A stretch of 64,000 bases of DNA, from contig JACEFZ010011691.1 of assembly GCA_014155875.1 (NCBI GenBank), positions 255,001 through 319,000 of the forward strand, in the 5' to 3' direction. The DNA is from Cepaea nemoralis. Its lineage: Eukaryota; Mollusca; Gastropoda; Stylommatophora; Helicidae. The first letter of the stretch is position 1, and the number at the start of each line of letters is the position of its first letter. A model generated the notes under the pieces. That model was not told where the DNA came from. It saw only the letters and a program-made list of their open reading frames with translations, and did no database searches. A program made the position numbers and the translations under genes. Below are positions 9,514 through 22,549 of the stretch, one piece after another.

Positions 9514-10147
9514 GACTCAAGCGTAGTCCTTGCATGTCCTACTACTTCTAGTGCACTGGACTGATTATTGTGTGTGGATTATTGTGAGTGGATTATTGTG
9601 TGTGGATTATTGTGTGTGGATTATTGTGTGTGGATTATTGTGTGTGGATTATTGTGTGTGGATTATTGTGTGTGGATTATTGTGAGTGGATTATTGTGTG
9701 TGGATTATTGTGTGTGGATTATTGTCTGTGGATTATTGTGTGTGGATTATTGTGTGTGGATTATTGTGTGTGGATTATTGTGTGTGGATTATTGTGTGTG
9801 GATTATTGTGTGTGGATTATTGTCTGTGGATTATTGTGTGTGGATTATTGTGTGTGGATTATTGTGTGTGGATTATTGTGTGTGGATTATTGTGAGTGGA
9901 TTATTGTGTGTGGATTATTGTGTGTGGATTATTGTGTGTGGATTATTGTGTGTGGATTATTGTGTGTGGATTAGCTTTCCCTATTACCAACATCTGAGGT
10001 GTGTGTAGTTTACATCCCCAGGTCAAGGACGAGAAGTTAACATTTGAGTCCAACTGACCAGTGTAGGGGTTGAATCCGCTACCTTGGCATTAGCACACTG
10101 GAAGTTTAAGAGCAGGCGCTCATATCCATTCAGCCATGCTGACCTAC
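9514..10147 (-). mobile_element. SINE family C carrying an internal 14-bp expansion
   Basis: Minus-strand copy: the tail side begins with actcaagcgtagtcc at 9517, as in the copy at 44373, and the tRNA-like head (gtcagcatggctgaatgg on the minus strand) is at about 10127-10147, with the B box near 10065-10080. The copy is enlarged by a tandem array at 9563-9973; without it the element would be about 225 bp. Confidence 0.85.
9563..9973. repeat. 14-bp minisatellite inside a SINE
   Basis: About 29 copies of gattattgtgtgtg with variants gattattgtgagtg and gattattgtctgtg. The flanks (cactggactgat on the left, gtgtggattagctttcc on the right) are contiguous in other family C copies such as 43720-43750, so the array grew from internal SINE sequence. 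Confidence 0.95.
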
Positions 10148-10405
10148 ATTTGTGGGAATGCACCAGGTGCAATAAATTTTATTCTTGATTTCATATTTTG
10201 TACAGTGTTACAGTATGTGCTCTGTAAAGTAACACAGGAAAAGTCTCTATCGTGACAACACTGCTGCTTTCACATCCACAGCCAAGGTGACTGGAGCCCT
10301 CAGCCCAGCTGTCCCCGTCTCGTCCCAGAGTGTGTTGCTGCAGCCACTGGTAGTGCTAGGCCAGACAACATCTCTGAGTCCACTCTCCCCAGAAGCTTGT
10401 GTTCA

Positions 10406-10459
10406 ATGGCTGTCTCTCTCATGTGCTTTCCTTGCTGTGTAGGAGGACAGCCACAAGCT
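10406..10459 (+). CDS. CDC42SE: CDC42 small effector, coding exon 1
   Basis: First coding exon of a CDC42SE (SPEC) homologue, a very small membrane-linked protein that binds the GTP form of the Rho GTPase CDC42 and links it to the actin cytoskeleton. It encodes 18 residues, MAVSLMCFPCCVGGQPQA, and ends in phase 0 at a GTAAGC donor (10460). The vertebrate counterpart has the same spacing: six residues, then C-F-x-C-C, then QPQ. Cys10 and Cys11 match the pair that anchors the family to membranes by acylation. The start at 10406 is preferred over the ATG at 10421 because it keeps the family length. The frame is open upstream to the presumed exon start. Two possible acceptors lie upstream: AG at 10280-10281, and AG at 10391-10392 after ctctcccc. 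Any 5' untranslated exons or promoter were not identified. Confidence 0.85.
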
Positions 10460-10540
10460 GTAAGCTGACATTTTTTTCCCCTATTGTTTATTGTGAGGTT
10501 TTCTGACTTCCTTTAATTTGACAGATCTGCTTTCAAGCCA

Positions 10541-10776
10541 GCTCTGTGGCAAAGCTGCTACAGATATAATGTGTAATCTCACATATCGTGTTCGAAACAA
10601 CTGCAGGAGATTGGAAGTAGATCGCCTTGCGTTGGGTTTCCATATGATAGTATGAGTGCCAGTCGTTCTGAAAGCAATGGCAAACTACTGAACATAAATT
10701 TGCCAAGAAATGACAACCAACCAAAAATGCTGGGGTTGACTGTGACATCCTGTAAATGATATGCAACTAACTTAAC
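10541..10776 (+). mobile_element. SINE family B in CDC42SE intron 1
   Basis: Complete copy with A-box-like ctctgtggcaaagctgctac, B-box-like gtgttcgaaaca near 10588, the agcaatggcaaactactgaa body and a gatatgcaactaactt end. It starts only about 80 bases after the splice donor. Confidence 0.85.
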
Positions 10777-10889
10777 TTTAGTGGCATTAGTGGGGAGTAA
10801 AGTGTGGTGGCTGAGAGGATACGATGTGCACCTCCATCTCAGAAGGGACAGAGTTTGATATTAGCATATTTCTGAAAAACCGTTTGTAT

Positions 10890-11275
10890 CTAATGATATC
10901 ACGTGAACATAGGAAGAACTTGGAGGCAACAGAGATGTGGTTCCTGAAACAAATGTTGTGAATTCCTTGGACAATCAGGGTAACTAACGACGATTACCAG
11001 GAAAAGATTAATGAAACTAGAACATTATATACAAAAATAAGAAAGAGACAAACAGCTTTCTTTGGTCATGTGTTGAGAAGAGAGGCATTGGAGACAACTG
11101 GAAAGAACAAGGTGAAAAGAGGCAGAGGCAGACCAAGAGAAATGATGCTGGATGGATTGAGACGCTGGCATGGAGGAATATCAAAACAGAGTTGATCCAA
11201 AACACCAAAGACCGATATCTGTGGAGAGACAGGAATGCCTACGCTAACTGGCAGTTTACTTGACGATGATGATGA
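10890..11275 (+). pseudogene. LINE C-terminal fragment
   Basis: Reads NLEATEMWFLKQML, stop, IPWTIRVTND, then IRKRQTAFFGHVLRREALET, RGRGRPREMMLDGLRRWHGG and further decayed codons, ending in a (GAT)n tail at 11264-11281. This is the same ORF end as other FGHV-type LINEs but a different subfamily (MMLDGLRRWHGG). 5'-truncated and interrupted by stops. Confidence 0.8.
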
Positions 11276-11459
11276 TGATGACATCACGTACCTCAGATGT
11301 CTTGGGTAGTGAGATCAGGTCCCTAGCCTTCTCAGAAAATGGCAAAAAATAAACATGAGGTTTCATGTGCAAATTGTGCACATGAACAATCCCACAACAG
11401 CTGGACATAGCCAAGAGTGGGCTGTAAGTCCACTGTCCTGGCAAAAATGGTTAGGGAAG
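11276..11459. other. unassigned intronic sequence
   Basis: No exon or clear repeat seen. It may continue the LINE 3' region of the next feature, but the reading is too decayed to claim. Confidence 0.35.
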
Positions 11460-11657
11460 AAAAATTACTGACATGTATAGATTGTATCGTGCAGCAGGTG
11501 CTTTGTAGAACACCCTCACATCACGGCCCTCTAGAAAACCCCTACATCCCTTGCCAGTTTTCCCGCCTCATACACCCAGCTGCCGGCAGTTTCCTATCTC
11601 CATCCTCGTGCTGGTCATCCTCTGCCATTTCTCCCAGGAACAATGACTTCCCTAACT
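11460..11657 (-). pseudogene. LINE C-terminal segment at the left edge of the satellite
   Basis: On the minus strand the satellite runs straight into AWERTVREVIVPGRNGRG, a stop, then decayed codons including YEAGKLARD and KHLLHDT. These match the LINE tail order seen at 757-1190 and 38083-38350: LERTVMEG, then VPGR.GRGRP, EAG..A.DR, and ATF.N.LLHD. It is a direct (same-strand) copy of the segment at the right edge (22550-22700). Confidence 0.8.
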
Positions 11658-14600
11658 GTTCTCTCCCAGGCACTGATGTCCTCTCCCAGCCACTGATGTT
11701 TTCTCCCAGCCACTGATGTTCTCTTCCAGCCACTGATGTTTTCTCCCAGCCACCGATGTTTTCTCCCAGCCACTGATGTTCTCTTCCAGCGACTGATGTT
11801 ATCTCCCAGCCACCGATGTTCTCTCCCAGCCACCGATGTTCTCTCCCAGCCACCGATGTTCTCTCCCAGCCACCAATGTTCTCTCCCAGCCAACGATGTT
11901 CTCTCCCAGCCAAAGATGTTCTCTCCCAGCCACTGATGTTCTCTCCCAGCCACCGATGTTCTCTCCCAGCCACTGATGTTCTCTCCCAGCCACTGATGTT
12001 CTCTCCCAGCCACCGATGTTCTCTCCCAGCCACTGATGTTCTCTCCCAGCCACTGATGTTCTCTCCCAGCCACTGATGTTCTCTCCCTATCACTGATGTT
12101 ATCTCCCAGCCACTGATGTTATCTCCCAGCCACTGATGTTCTCTCCCAGCCACTGATGTTCTCTCCCAGCCACTGATGTTGTCTCCCAGCCACTGATGTT
12201 ATCTCCCAGCCACTGATGTTATCTCCCAGCCACTGATGTTCTCTCCCAGCCACTGATGTTATCTCCCAGCCACTGATGTTATCTCCCAGCTTCTGATGTT
12301 ATCTCCCAGCCACTGATGTTCTCTCCCAGCCACCGATGTTCTCTCCCAGCCACCGATGTTCTCTCCCAGCCACTAATATTCTCTCCCAGCCACTGATGTT
12401 ATCTCCCAGCCACCGATGTTCTCTCCCAGCCACTGATGTTCTCTCCCACCCACCGATGTTCTCTCCCAGCCACATCTCTCCCAGCCACCGATGTTCTCTC
12501 CCAGCCACCGATGTTCTCTCCCAGCCACCAATGTTCTCTCCTAGCCACCAATGTTCTCTCCCAGCCACTGATGTTCTCTCCCAGCCACTGATGTTCTCTC
12601 CCAGCCACTGATGTTCTCTCCCAGCTTCTGATGTTCTCTCCCAGTCACTGATGTTCTCTCCCAGCTTCTGATGTTCTCTCCCAGCCAACAATGTTCTCTC
12701 CCAGCCACTGATGTTCTCTCCCAGCCACTGATGTTCTCTCCCAGCCTCTGATGTTATCTCCCAGCCACTGATGTTCTTTCCCAGCCAATGATGTTCTTTC
12801 CCAGCCACTAATGTTCTCTCCCAGCCACCGATGTTCTCTCCCAGCCACTGATGTTCTCTCCCAGCCACTGATGTTCTCTCCCAGCCACTGATGTTCTCTC
12901 CCAGCTTCTGATGTTCTCTCCCAGCCACTGATGTTCTCTCCCAGCCACTGATGTTCTCTCCCAGCCTCTGATGTTCTCTCCCAGCCTCTGATGTTATCTC
13001 CCAGCCACTGATGTTCTCTCCCAGCCACCAATGTTTCTCTCCCAGCCACCAATGTTCGCTCCCAGCCACTGGATGTTCTCTCCAGCCACCGATGTTCTCA
13101 TCCAGCCACTGATGTTCTCTCCCAGCTTCTGATGTTCTCTCCCAGCCACTGATGTTCTCGTCCCAGCCACTGATGTTCTCTCCCAGCCACTGATGTTCTC
13201 TCCAGCCACTGATGTTCTCTCCAGCTTCTGATGTTGCGATCCCAGTCACTGAATGTTCTCTCCCAGCCACTGATGTTCTCTCCCAGCTTCTGATGTTCTC
13301 TCCCAGTCACTGATGTTATCTCCCAGCCACTGATGTTCTCTCCCAGCTTCTGATGTTCTCTCCCAGCCACCAATGTTCTCTCCCAGTCACTGATGTTCTC
13401 TCCCAGCCACCGATGTTCTCTCCCAGCCACTGATGTTCTCTCCCAGCTTCTGATGTTATCTCCCAGTCACTGATGTTATCTCCCAGCCACTGATGTTCTC
13501 TCCCAGCCACTGATGTTCTCTCCCAGCCACTGATGGTCTCTCCCAGCTTCTGATGTGTTCTCTCCCAGTCACTGATGTTCTCTCTCAGCCACTGATTTAT
13601 CTCCCAGCCACTGATGTTCTCTCCCAGCCACTGATGTTCTCTCCCAGCCACTGATGTTCTCTCCACCACTGATTTCTCTCCCAGCCGTATGTTTCTCCCA
13701 GCCACCGATGTTCTCTCCCGCCCGATGTCTCTCCAGCACTGATGTTCTCTCCCAGCCACTGATGTTATCTCCCAGCCACCGATGTTCTCTCCCAGCCACC
13801 GATGTTCTCTCCCAGCCACCGATGTTCTCTCCCAGCCACCGATGTTCTCTCCCAGCCACCGATGTTCTCTCCCAGCCACGATGTTCTCTCCCAGCCACTG
13901 ATGTTCTCTCCCAGCCACTGATGTTCTCTCCCAGCCACTGATGTTCTCTCCCAGCCACTGATGTTCTCTCCCAGCCACTGATGTTCTCTCCCAGCTTCTG
14001 ATGTTATCTCCCAGCCACTGATGTTCTCTCCCAGCCACTGATGTTCTCTCACAGCCACTGATGTTCTCTCCCAGCCACTGATGTCTCTCCCAGCCATCTG
14101 ATTTCTCTCCCAGCCACCTGATGTTCTCCCCAGCCACTGATGTTCTCTCCCAGCTCGATGTTTTATCTCCCAGCCACTGATGTTATCTCCCAGCCACCTG
14201 ATGTTCTCTCCCAGCCACTGATGTTCTCTCCCAGCCACTCGTGTTCTCTCCCCGACTCTGATGTTCTCTCCCAGCCACTGATGTTCTCTCCCAGGCACTG
14301 AGTTCTCTCCCAGCTCACTGATGTTCTCTCCCAGCACTAGATGTTCTCTCCCAGCCACTGATGTTCTCCTCCCAGCCACCGATGTTCTCTCCCAGCCACG
14401 ATGTTCTCTCCCAGCCCTCTGATGTTCTCTCCAGCCACTGATGTTCTCTCCCAGCCACTGATGTTCTCTCCCAGCCTCTGAGTGTTCTCCTTCCCAGCCA
14501 CTGATGTTCTCCAGCTTACTGATTTCTCTCAGCTCACTGATGTTCTCTCCCACCACTGATGTTCTCTCCAGCTTCTGATGTTTCTCTCCCAGCCACTGAT

Positions 14601-17600
14601 GTTCTCTCCCAGCCACTGATGTTCTCCCCAGCCACTGATGTTCTCTCCCAGCCACTGATGTTATCTCCCAGCCACTGATGTTCTCTCCCAGCTCTGATGT
14701 TCTCTCCCAGCCACCATGTTCTCTCCCAGTCACTGATGTTCTCTCCCAGCCACCGATGTTCTCTCCCAGTCACTGATGTTCTCTCCCAGCTTCTGATGTT
14801 CTCTCACAGTCACTGATGTTCTCTCCCAGCCACTGATGTTCTCTCCAGCCCTGATGTTCTCTCCCAGCCACTGATGTTCTCTCCCAGCCACCGATGTTCT
14901 CTCCCAGCCACTGATGTTCTCTCCCAGCCACTGATGTTCTCTCCCAGCCATTCGATGTTCTCTCCCAGCCACTGATGTTCTCTCCCAGCCACTGATGTTT
15001 CTCTCCCAGCCACTGATGTTCTCTCCCACTCACTAATGTTCTCTCCCAGCCACTGATGTTCTCTCCCAGCCACTGATGTTCTCTCCCAGCCACTAATGTT
15101 CTCTCCCAGCCACTGATGTTCTCTCCCCGCCACGATGTTCTCTCCCAGCCACTGATGTTCTCTCCCAGCCCCGATGTTATCTCCCAGCCACCATTTCTCT
15201 CCCAGCCACGATTTATCTCCAGCCACTGATGTTCTCTCCCAGCCACTGATGTTCTCTCCAGCCACGATGTTCTCTCCCAGCCACTGATGTTCTCTCCCAG
15301 CCACTGATGTTCTCTCCCAGCCACTGATGTTCTCTCCCAGCCACTGATGTTCTCTCCCAGCCACTGATGTTCTCTCCCAGCCACTGATGTTATCTCCCAG
15401 ACACTGATGTTATCTCCCAGCCACTGATGTTCTCTCCCAGCTTCTGATGTTCTCTCCCAGCCACTGATGTTATCTCCCAGCTTCTGATGTTCTCTCCCAG
15501 CCACTGATGTTATCTCCCAGCTCCCAGCTTCTGATGTTATCTCCCAGCCACTGATGTTATCTCTCAGCCACTGATGTTATCTCCCAGCCACTGATGTTCT
15601 CTCCCAGCCACTGATGTTCTCTCCCAGCCACTGATGTTCTCTCCCAGCCACTGATGTTCTCTCCCAGCCTCTGATGTTATCTCCCACCCTCTGATGTTAT
15701 CTCCCAGCCTCTGATGTTCTCTCCCAGCCACCCATGTTCTCTCCCAGCCACCGATGTTCTCTCCCAGCCACCGATGTTCTCTCCCAGCCACTGATGTTCT
15801 CTCCCAGCCACTGATGTTCTCTCCCAGTCTCTGATGTTCTCTCCCAGCCTCTGATGTTATCTCCCAGCCACTGATGTTCTCTCCCAGCCACCGATGTTCT
15901 CTCCCAGCCACCGATGTTCTCTCCCAGCCACTGATGTTCTCTCCCAGCCACTGATGTTCTCTCCCAGCTTCTGATGTTCTCTCCCAGCCACTGATGTTCT
16001 CTCCCAGCCACTGATGTTCTCTCCCAGTCTCTGATGTTCTCTCCCAGCCTCTGATGTTATCTCCCAGCCACTGATGTTCTCTCCCAGCCACCAATGTTCT
16101 CTCCCAGCCACCAATGTTCTCTCCCAGCCACCAATGTTCTCTCCCAGCCACCGATGTTCTCTCCCAGCCACTGATGTTCTCTCCCAGCCACTGATGTTCT
16201 CTCCCAGCTTCTGATGTTCTCTCCCAGCCACTGATGTTCTCTCCCACCCACCAATGTTATCTCCCAGCCACCGATGTTCTCTCCCAGCCACATCTCTCCC
16301 AGCCACTTGATGTTATCTCCTAGCCACCGATGTTCTCTCCCAGCCACCGATGTTCTCTCCCAGCCACTGATGTTCTCTCCCAGCCACTGATGTTCTCTCC
16401 CAGCTTCTGATGTTCTCTCCCAGTCACTGATGTTCTCTCCCAGCTTCTGATGTTCTCTCCCAGCCAACAATGTTCTCTCCCAGCCACTGATGTTCTCTCC
16501 CAGCCACTGATGTTCTCTCCCAGCCTCTGATGTTATCTCCCAGCCACTGATGTTCTCTCCCAGCCACTGATGTTCTCTCCCAGCCACTGATGTTCTCTCC
16601 CAGCCACTGATGTTCTCTCCCAGCTTCTGATGTTCTCTCCCAGCCACTGATGTTCTCTCCCAGCCACTGATGTTCTCTCCCAGCCTACTGATGTTATCTC
16701 CCAGCCACTGATGTTCTCTCCCAGCCACCATGTGTTCTCTCCAGCCTCTGATGTTATCTCCAGCCAACTGATGTTCTCTCCCAGCCTCTGATGTATCCTC
16801 CCAGCCACCTGATGTTATCTCCCAGCCACTGATGTTCTCTCCCAGCCTACTGATGTTCTCTCCCAGCCACTGATGTTCTCTCCCAGCCACTGATGTTCTC
16901 TCCCAGCCACTGATGTTCTCTCCCAGCCACTGATGTTCTCTCCCAGCCACCGATGTTCTCTCCCAGCCACCGATGTTCTCTCCCAGCCACCTGATGTTCT
17001 CTCCCAGCTTCTGATGTTCTCTCCCAGCCACTGATGTTCTCTCCCAGCCACTGATGTTCTCTCCCAGCCACTGATGTTCTCTCCCAGCACTGATGTTCTC
17101 TCCAGCCCCTTCCCCCGATGTTTCTCCCAGCCCCCGATGTTCTCTCCCAGCCACGATGTTCTCTCCCCCCCGCTTCCCCCGATGTTCTCTCCCAGCCCCT
17201 GATGTTTCTCCCAGCCACTGATGTTCTTCCCAGCTTCTGATGTTCTCTCCCAGCCACCAAAGTTTCTCTCCCAGCCAAAATGTTCTCTCCCAGCCACCAA
17301 AGTTTCTCCCACCACTGATGTTCTCTCCCAGCCGATGTTATCTCCCACCCCTGATGTTTCTCCCAGCCACTGATGTTTCTCCCAGCTCCCCTCAGTATTT
17401 TCCCGCCCTGATGTTCTCTCCCACTGTGTTTCTCCCTCCCAGCCCTGATGTTTCTCCCACCCTGATGTTTCCCCCCCTTTTTTCTCCCCACTTTCTCCCA
17501 GCCTGATTTTCCCACCCTATGTTCTCCCAGCCCTGATGTTTCTCCCCCCACTGATTTCTCCCCACCACCGATGTTTCTCCCGCCCGATGTTCTCCCCGCC

Positions 17601-20600
17601 ACTGATGTTCTCTCCCAGCCACTGATGTTCTCTCCAGTCTCTGATGTTCTCTCCCAGCCTCTGATGTTATCTCCCAGCCACTGATGTTCTCTCCCAGCCA
17701 CCGATGTTCTCTCCCAGCCACGATGTTCTCATCCCAGCCACTGATGTTCTCTCCCAGCCACTGATTTCTCTCCAGCTTCTGATGTTCTCTCCCAGCCACT
17801 GGATGTTCTCTCCCAGCCACTGATGTTCTCTCCCATCTCATGATGTTCTCTCCCAGCCCTGATGTTATCTCCCGCCACTGATGTTCTCTCCCAGCCACCA
17901 ATGTTCTCTCCCAGCCACCGATGTTCTCTCCCAGCCACTGATGTTCTCTCCCAGCCATGATGTCTCTCCCAGCTTCTGATGTCTCTCCCAGCCACTGATG
18001 TTATCTCCCAGCCCATGATGTTCTCTCCAGCTTCTGATGTTCTCTCAGTCCACCACTGATTTATCTCCCAGCCACTGATTTTCTCTCCCAGCTTCTGATG
18101 TTCTCTCCCAGTCACTGATGTTATCTCCCAGCCACTGATGTTCTCTCCCAGCTTCTGATGTTCTCTCCCAGCCACCAATGTTCTCTCCCATTCACTGATG
18201 TTCTCTCCCAGTCACTGATGTTCTCTCCCAGCCTCGATGTTCTCTCCAGCTTCTGATGTTCTCTCCCAGTCACTGATGTTCTCGTCCCAGCACTGCTGTT
18301 CTCTTCCCAGCCACTGATGTTATCTCCCAGCCTCCAATGTTCTCTCCCAGTCACTGATGTTCTCTCCCAGCCACTGATGTTCTTTCCCAGCCACTGATGT
18401 TCTCTCCCAGCTTCTGATGTTCTCTCCCAGTCACTGATGTTATCTCCCAGCCACCAATGTTCTCTCCCAGTCACTGATGTTCTCTCCCAGCCACTGATGT
18501 TATCTCCCAGCCACCGATGTTCTCTCCAGTCACTGATGTTATCTCCCAGCCACTGGTGTTCTCTCCCAGCCACTGGTGTTCTCTCCCAGCCACCGATGTT
18601 CTCTCCCAGCCACTGATGTTCTCTCCCAGCCACTGATGTTCTCTCCCAGCCTCTGATGTTATCTCCCAGCCACTGATGTTCTCTCCCAGCCACTGATGTT
18701 CTCTCCCAGCTTCTGATGTTATCTCCCAGCCACTGATGTTCTCTCCCAGCCTCTGATGTTATCTCCCAGCCACTGATGTTATCTCCCAGCCACTGATGTT
18801 CTCTCCCAGCTTCTGATGTTCTCTCCCAGCCACTGATGTTCTCTCCCAGCCACTGATGTTCTCTCCCAGCCACTGATGTTCTCTCCCAGCCACTGATGTT
18901 CTCTCCCAGCCACCAATGTTCTCTCCCAGCCACCGATGTTCTCTCCCAGCCACCGATGTTCTCTCCCAGCTTCTGATGTTCTCTCCCAGCCACTGATGTT
19001 CTCTCCCAGCCACTGATGTTCTCTCCCAGCCACTGATGTTCTCTCCCAGCCACTGATGTTCTCTCCCAGCTTCTGATGTTCTCTCCCAGTCACTGATGTT
19101 CTCTCCCAGCCACTGATGTTCTCTCCCAGCTTCTGATGTTCTCTCCCAGTCACTGATGTTATCTCCCAGCCACTGATGTTCTCTCCCAGCTTCTGATGTT
19201 CTCTCCCAGCCACCGATGTTCTTTCCAGCCACCGATGTTCTCTCCCAGTCACTGATGTTCTCTCCCAGCCACCGATGTTCCTCTCCCAGCTTCTGATGTT
19301 ATCTCCTAGTCACTGATGTTCTCTCCCAGCCACTGATGTTCTCTCCCAGCCACTGATGTTCTCTCCCAGTCACTGATGTTCTCTCCCAGCTTCTGATGTT
19401 CTCTCCCAGCCACTGATGTTCTATCCCAGCCATTGATGTTCTCTCTCAGCCACTGATGTTATCTCCCAGCCACTGATGTTCTCTCCCAGCTTCTGATGTT
19501 CTCTCACAGTCACTTATGTTCTCTCCCAGCCACTGATGTTCTCTCCCAGCCACTAATGTTCTCTCCCAGCCACTGATGTTATCTCCCAGCCACCGATGTT
19601 CTCTCCCAGCCACTGATGTTCTCTCCCACCCACCGATGTTATCTCCACAGCACTGATGTTCTCTCCCCCACATCTCCAGCCACTGATGTTATCCTGCCAC
19701 GATGTTCTCTCCCGCCACAGTTTCTCCCAGCCACATGTTCTCTCCCAGCCACTGATGTTCTCTCCCAGCCACTGATGTTCTCTCCCGCCACTGATGTTCT
19801 CTCCCAGCTTCTGATGTTCTCTCCCAGCCACCGATGTTCTCTCCCAGCCAACAATGTTCTCTCCCAGCCACTGATGTTATCTCCCAGCCCTGATGTTCTC
19901 TCCCAGCCACTGATGTTCTCTCCCAGCCATGATGTTCTCCCAGCCACTGATGTCTCTCCCCCACTGATGTTCCTCCCACCACTGATGTTCTCTCCCCCCG
20001 TTCTCTCCCAGCCCTGATGTTCTCTCCCAGCCTGTTTCTGATGTTCTCTCCCGCCACTTTTCTCCCAGCCCATGTTCTCTCCCCCCTATTTTCTCCCAGC
20101 CATGTGTTCTCTCCCAGCCATGATTTTCTCCCGCCACTGATGTTCTCTCCCAGCCACTGATATCTCCCAGCTAATGATGTTCTCTCTCAGCCACTGATGT
20201 TCTCTCCCAGCCACTGATGCTCTCTCCCAGCTTCTGATGTTCTCTCCCAGCTTCTGATGTTCTCTCCCAGTCACTGATGTTATCTCCTAGCCATTGATGT
20301 TGTCTCCCAGCCACTGATGTTATCTCCCAGACACTGATGTTATCTCCCAGCCACTGATGTTCTCTCCCAGCTTCTGATGTTCTCTCCCAGCCACTGATGT
20401 TATCTCCAGCTTCTGATGTTCTCTCCCAGCCACTGATGTTATCTCCAGCTCCCAGCTTTCTGATGTTATCTCCCAGCCACTGATGTTATCTCTCAGCCAC
20501 TGATGTTATCTCCCAGCCACTGATGTTCTCTCCCAGCCACTGATGTTCTCTCCCAGCCACTGATGTTCTCTCCCAGCCACTGATGTTCTCTCCCAGCCTC

Positions 20601-22549
20601 TGATGTTATCTCCCAGCCTCTGATGTTATCTCCCAGCCTCTGATGTTCTCTCCCAGCCACCCATGTTCTCTCCCAGCCACCGATGTTCTCTCCATCCCAG
20701 CACCGATGTTCTCCCCAGCCTGATGTTCTCTCCCAGCCACTGATGTTCTCTCCCAGCCTCTGATGTTCTCTCCCAGCCTCTGATGTTATCTCCCAGCCAC
20801 TGATGTTCTCTCCCAGCCACCGATGTTCTCTCCCAGCCACCGATGTTCTCTCCCAGCCACTGATGTTCTCTCCCAGCCACTGATGTTCTCTCCCAGCTTC
20901 TGATGTTCTCTCCCAGCCACTGATGTTCTCTCCCAGCCACTGATGTTCTCTCCCAGTCTCTGATGTTTCTCTCCCAGCCTCTGATGTTATCTCCCAGCCA
21001 CTGATGTTCTCTCCCAGCCACCAATGTTCTCTCCCAGCCACCAATGTTCTCTCCCAGCCACCGATGTTCTCTCCCAGCCACTGATGTTCTCTCCCAGCCA
21101 CTGATGTTCTCTCCCAGCTTCTGATGTTCTCTCCCAGCCACTGATGTTATCTCCCAGCCACTGATGTTCTCTCCCAGCTTCTGATGTTCTCTCCCAGTCA
21201 CTGATGTTATCTCCCAGCCACTGATTTTCTCTCCCAGCCACTGATTTTCTCTCCCAGCTTCTGATGTTCTCTCCCAGTCACTGATGTTATCTCCCAGCCA
21301 CTGATGTTCTCTCCCAGCTTCTGATGTTCTCTCCCATTCACTGATGTTCTCTCCCAGTCACTGATGTTCTCTCCCAGCCTCCGATGTTCTCTCCCAGCTT
21401 CTGATGTTCTCTCCCAGTCACTGATGTTCTCTCCCAGCCACTGATGTTCTCTCCCAGCCACTGATGTTATCTCCCAGCCTCCAATGTTCTCTCCCAGCCT
21501 CCAATGTTCTCTCCCAGTCACTGATGTTCTCTCCCAGCCACTGATGTTCTTTCCCAGCCACTGATGTTCTCTCCCAGCTTCTGATGTTCTCTCCCAGTCA
21601 CTGATGTTATCTCCCAGCCACCAATGTTCTCTCCCAGTCACTGATGTTCTCTCCCAGCCACTGATGTTATCTCCCAGCCACCGATGTTCTCTCCCAGTCA
21701 CTGATGTTATCTCCCAGCCACTGGTGTTCTCTCCCAGCCACTGGTGTTCTCTCCCAGCCACCGATGTTCTCTCCCAGCCACTGATGTTCTCTCCCAGCCA
21801 CTGATGTTCTCTCCCAGCCACCGATGTTCTCTCCCAGCCACCGATGTTCTCTCCCAGCCACCGATGTTCTCTCCCAGCCACCGATGTTCTCTCCCAACCA
21901 CTGATGGTCTCTCCCAACCACTGATGGTCTCTCCCAACCACTGATGTTCTCTCCCAACCACTGATGTTCTCTCCCATCCACTGATGTTCTCTCCCAGCCT
22001 CTGATGTTCTCTCCCAGCCACCGATGTTCTCTCCCAGCCACTGATGTTCTCTCCAGCCACTGATGTTCTCTCCCAACCACTGATGGTCTCTCCCAACCAC
22101 TGATGTTCTCTCCCATCCACTGATGTTCTCTCCCAGCCTCTGATGTTCTCTCCCAGCCTCTGATGTTCTCTCCCAGCCTCTGATGTTCTCTCCCAGCCAC
22201 CGATGTTCTCTCCCAGCCACTGATGTTCTCTCCCAGCCACCGATGTTCTCTCCCAGCCACCGATGTTCTCTCCCAGCCACTGATGTTCTTTCCCAGCCTC
22301 TGATGTTCTCTCCCAGCCGCTGATGTTCTCTCCCAGCCTCTGATGTTCTCTCCCAACCACCGATGTTCTCTCCCAGCCACTGAGTTCTCTCCCAGCCACT
22401 GATGTTCTCTCCCAGCTACACTGATGTTCTCTCCCAGCCACTGATGTTCTCTCCCAGCCATTGATGTTCTTTCCCAGCCACTGATGTTCTCTCCCAACCA
22501 CTGATGTTTTCTCCCAGCCACTGATGTTCTCTCCCAACCACTGATGTTC
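11658..22549. repeat. 10.9-kb satellite array, 20-bp unit, about 540 copies
   Basis: Tandem repeat of ctctcccagccactgatgtt (plus strand). Common variants replace ccactg by ccaccg, ccacca, cttctg, cctctg or tcactg, and ctct by atct. The phase is kept strictly over long stretches. As 20 is not a multiple of three, one 20-residue peptide cycle (WLGENISGWERTSVAGREHQ) is read in all three minus-strand frames, giving many long overlapping open frames of up to about 365 codons. They lack a domain, a splice context or any frame preference, so they are not called genes. Larger duplications and indel-rich patches are described under findings. Confidence 0.97.
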
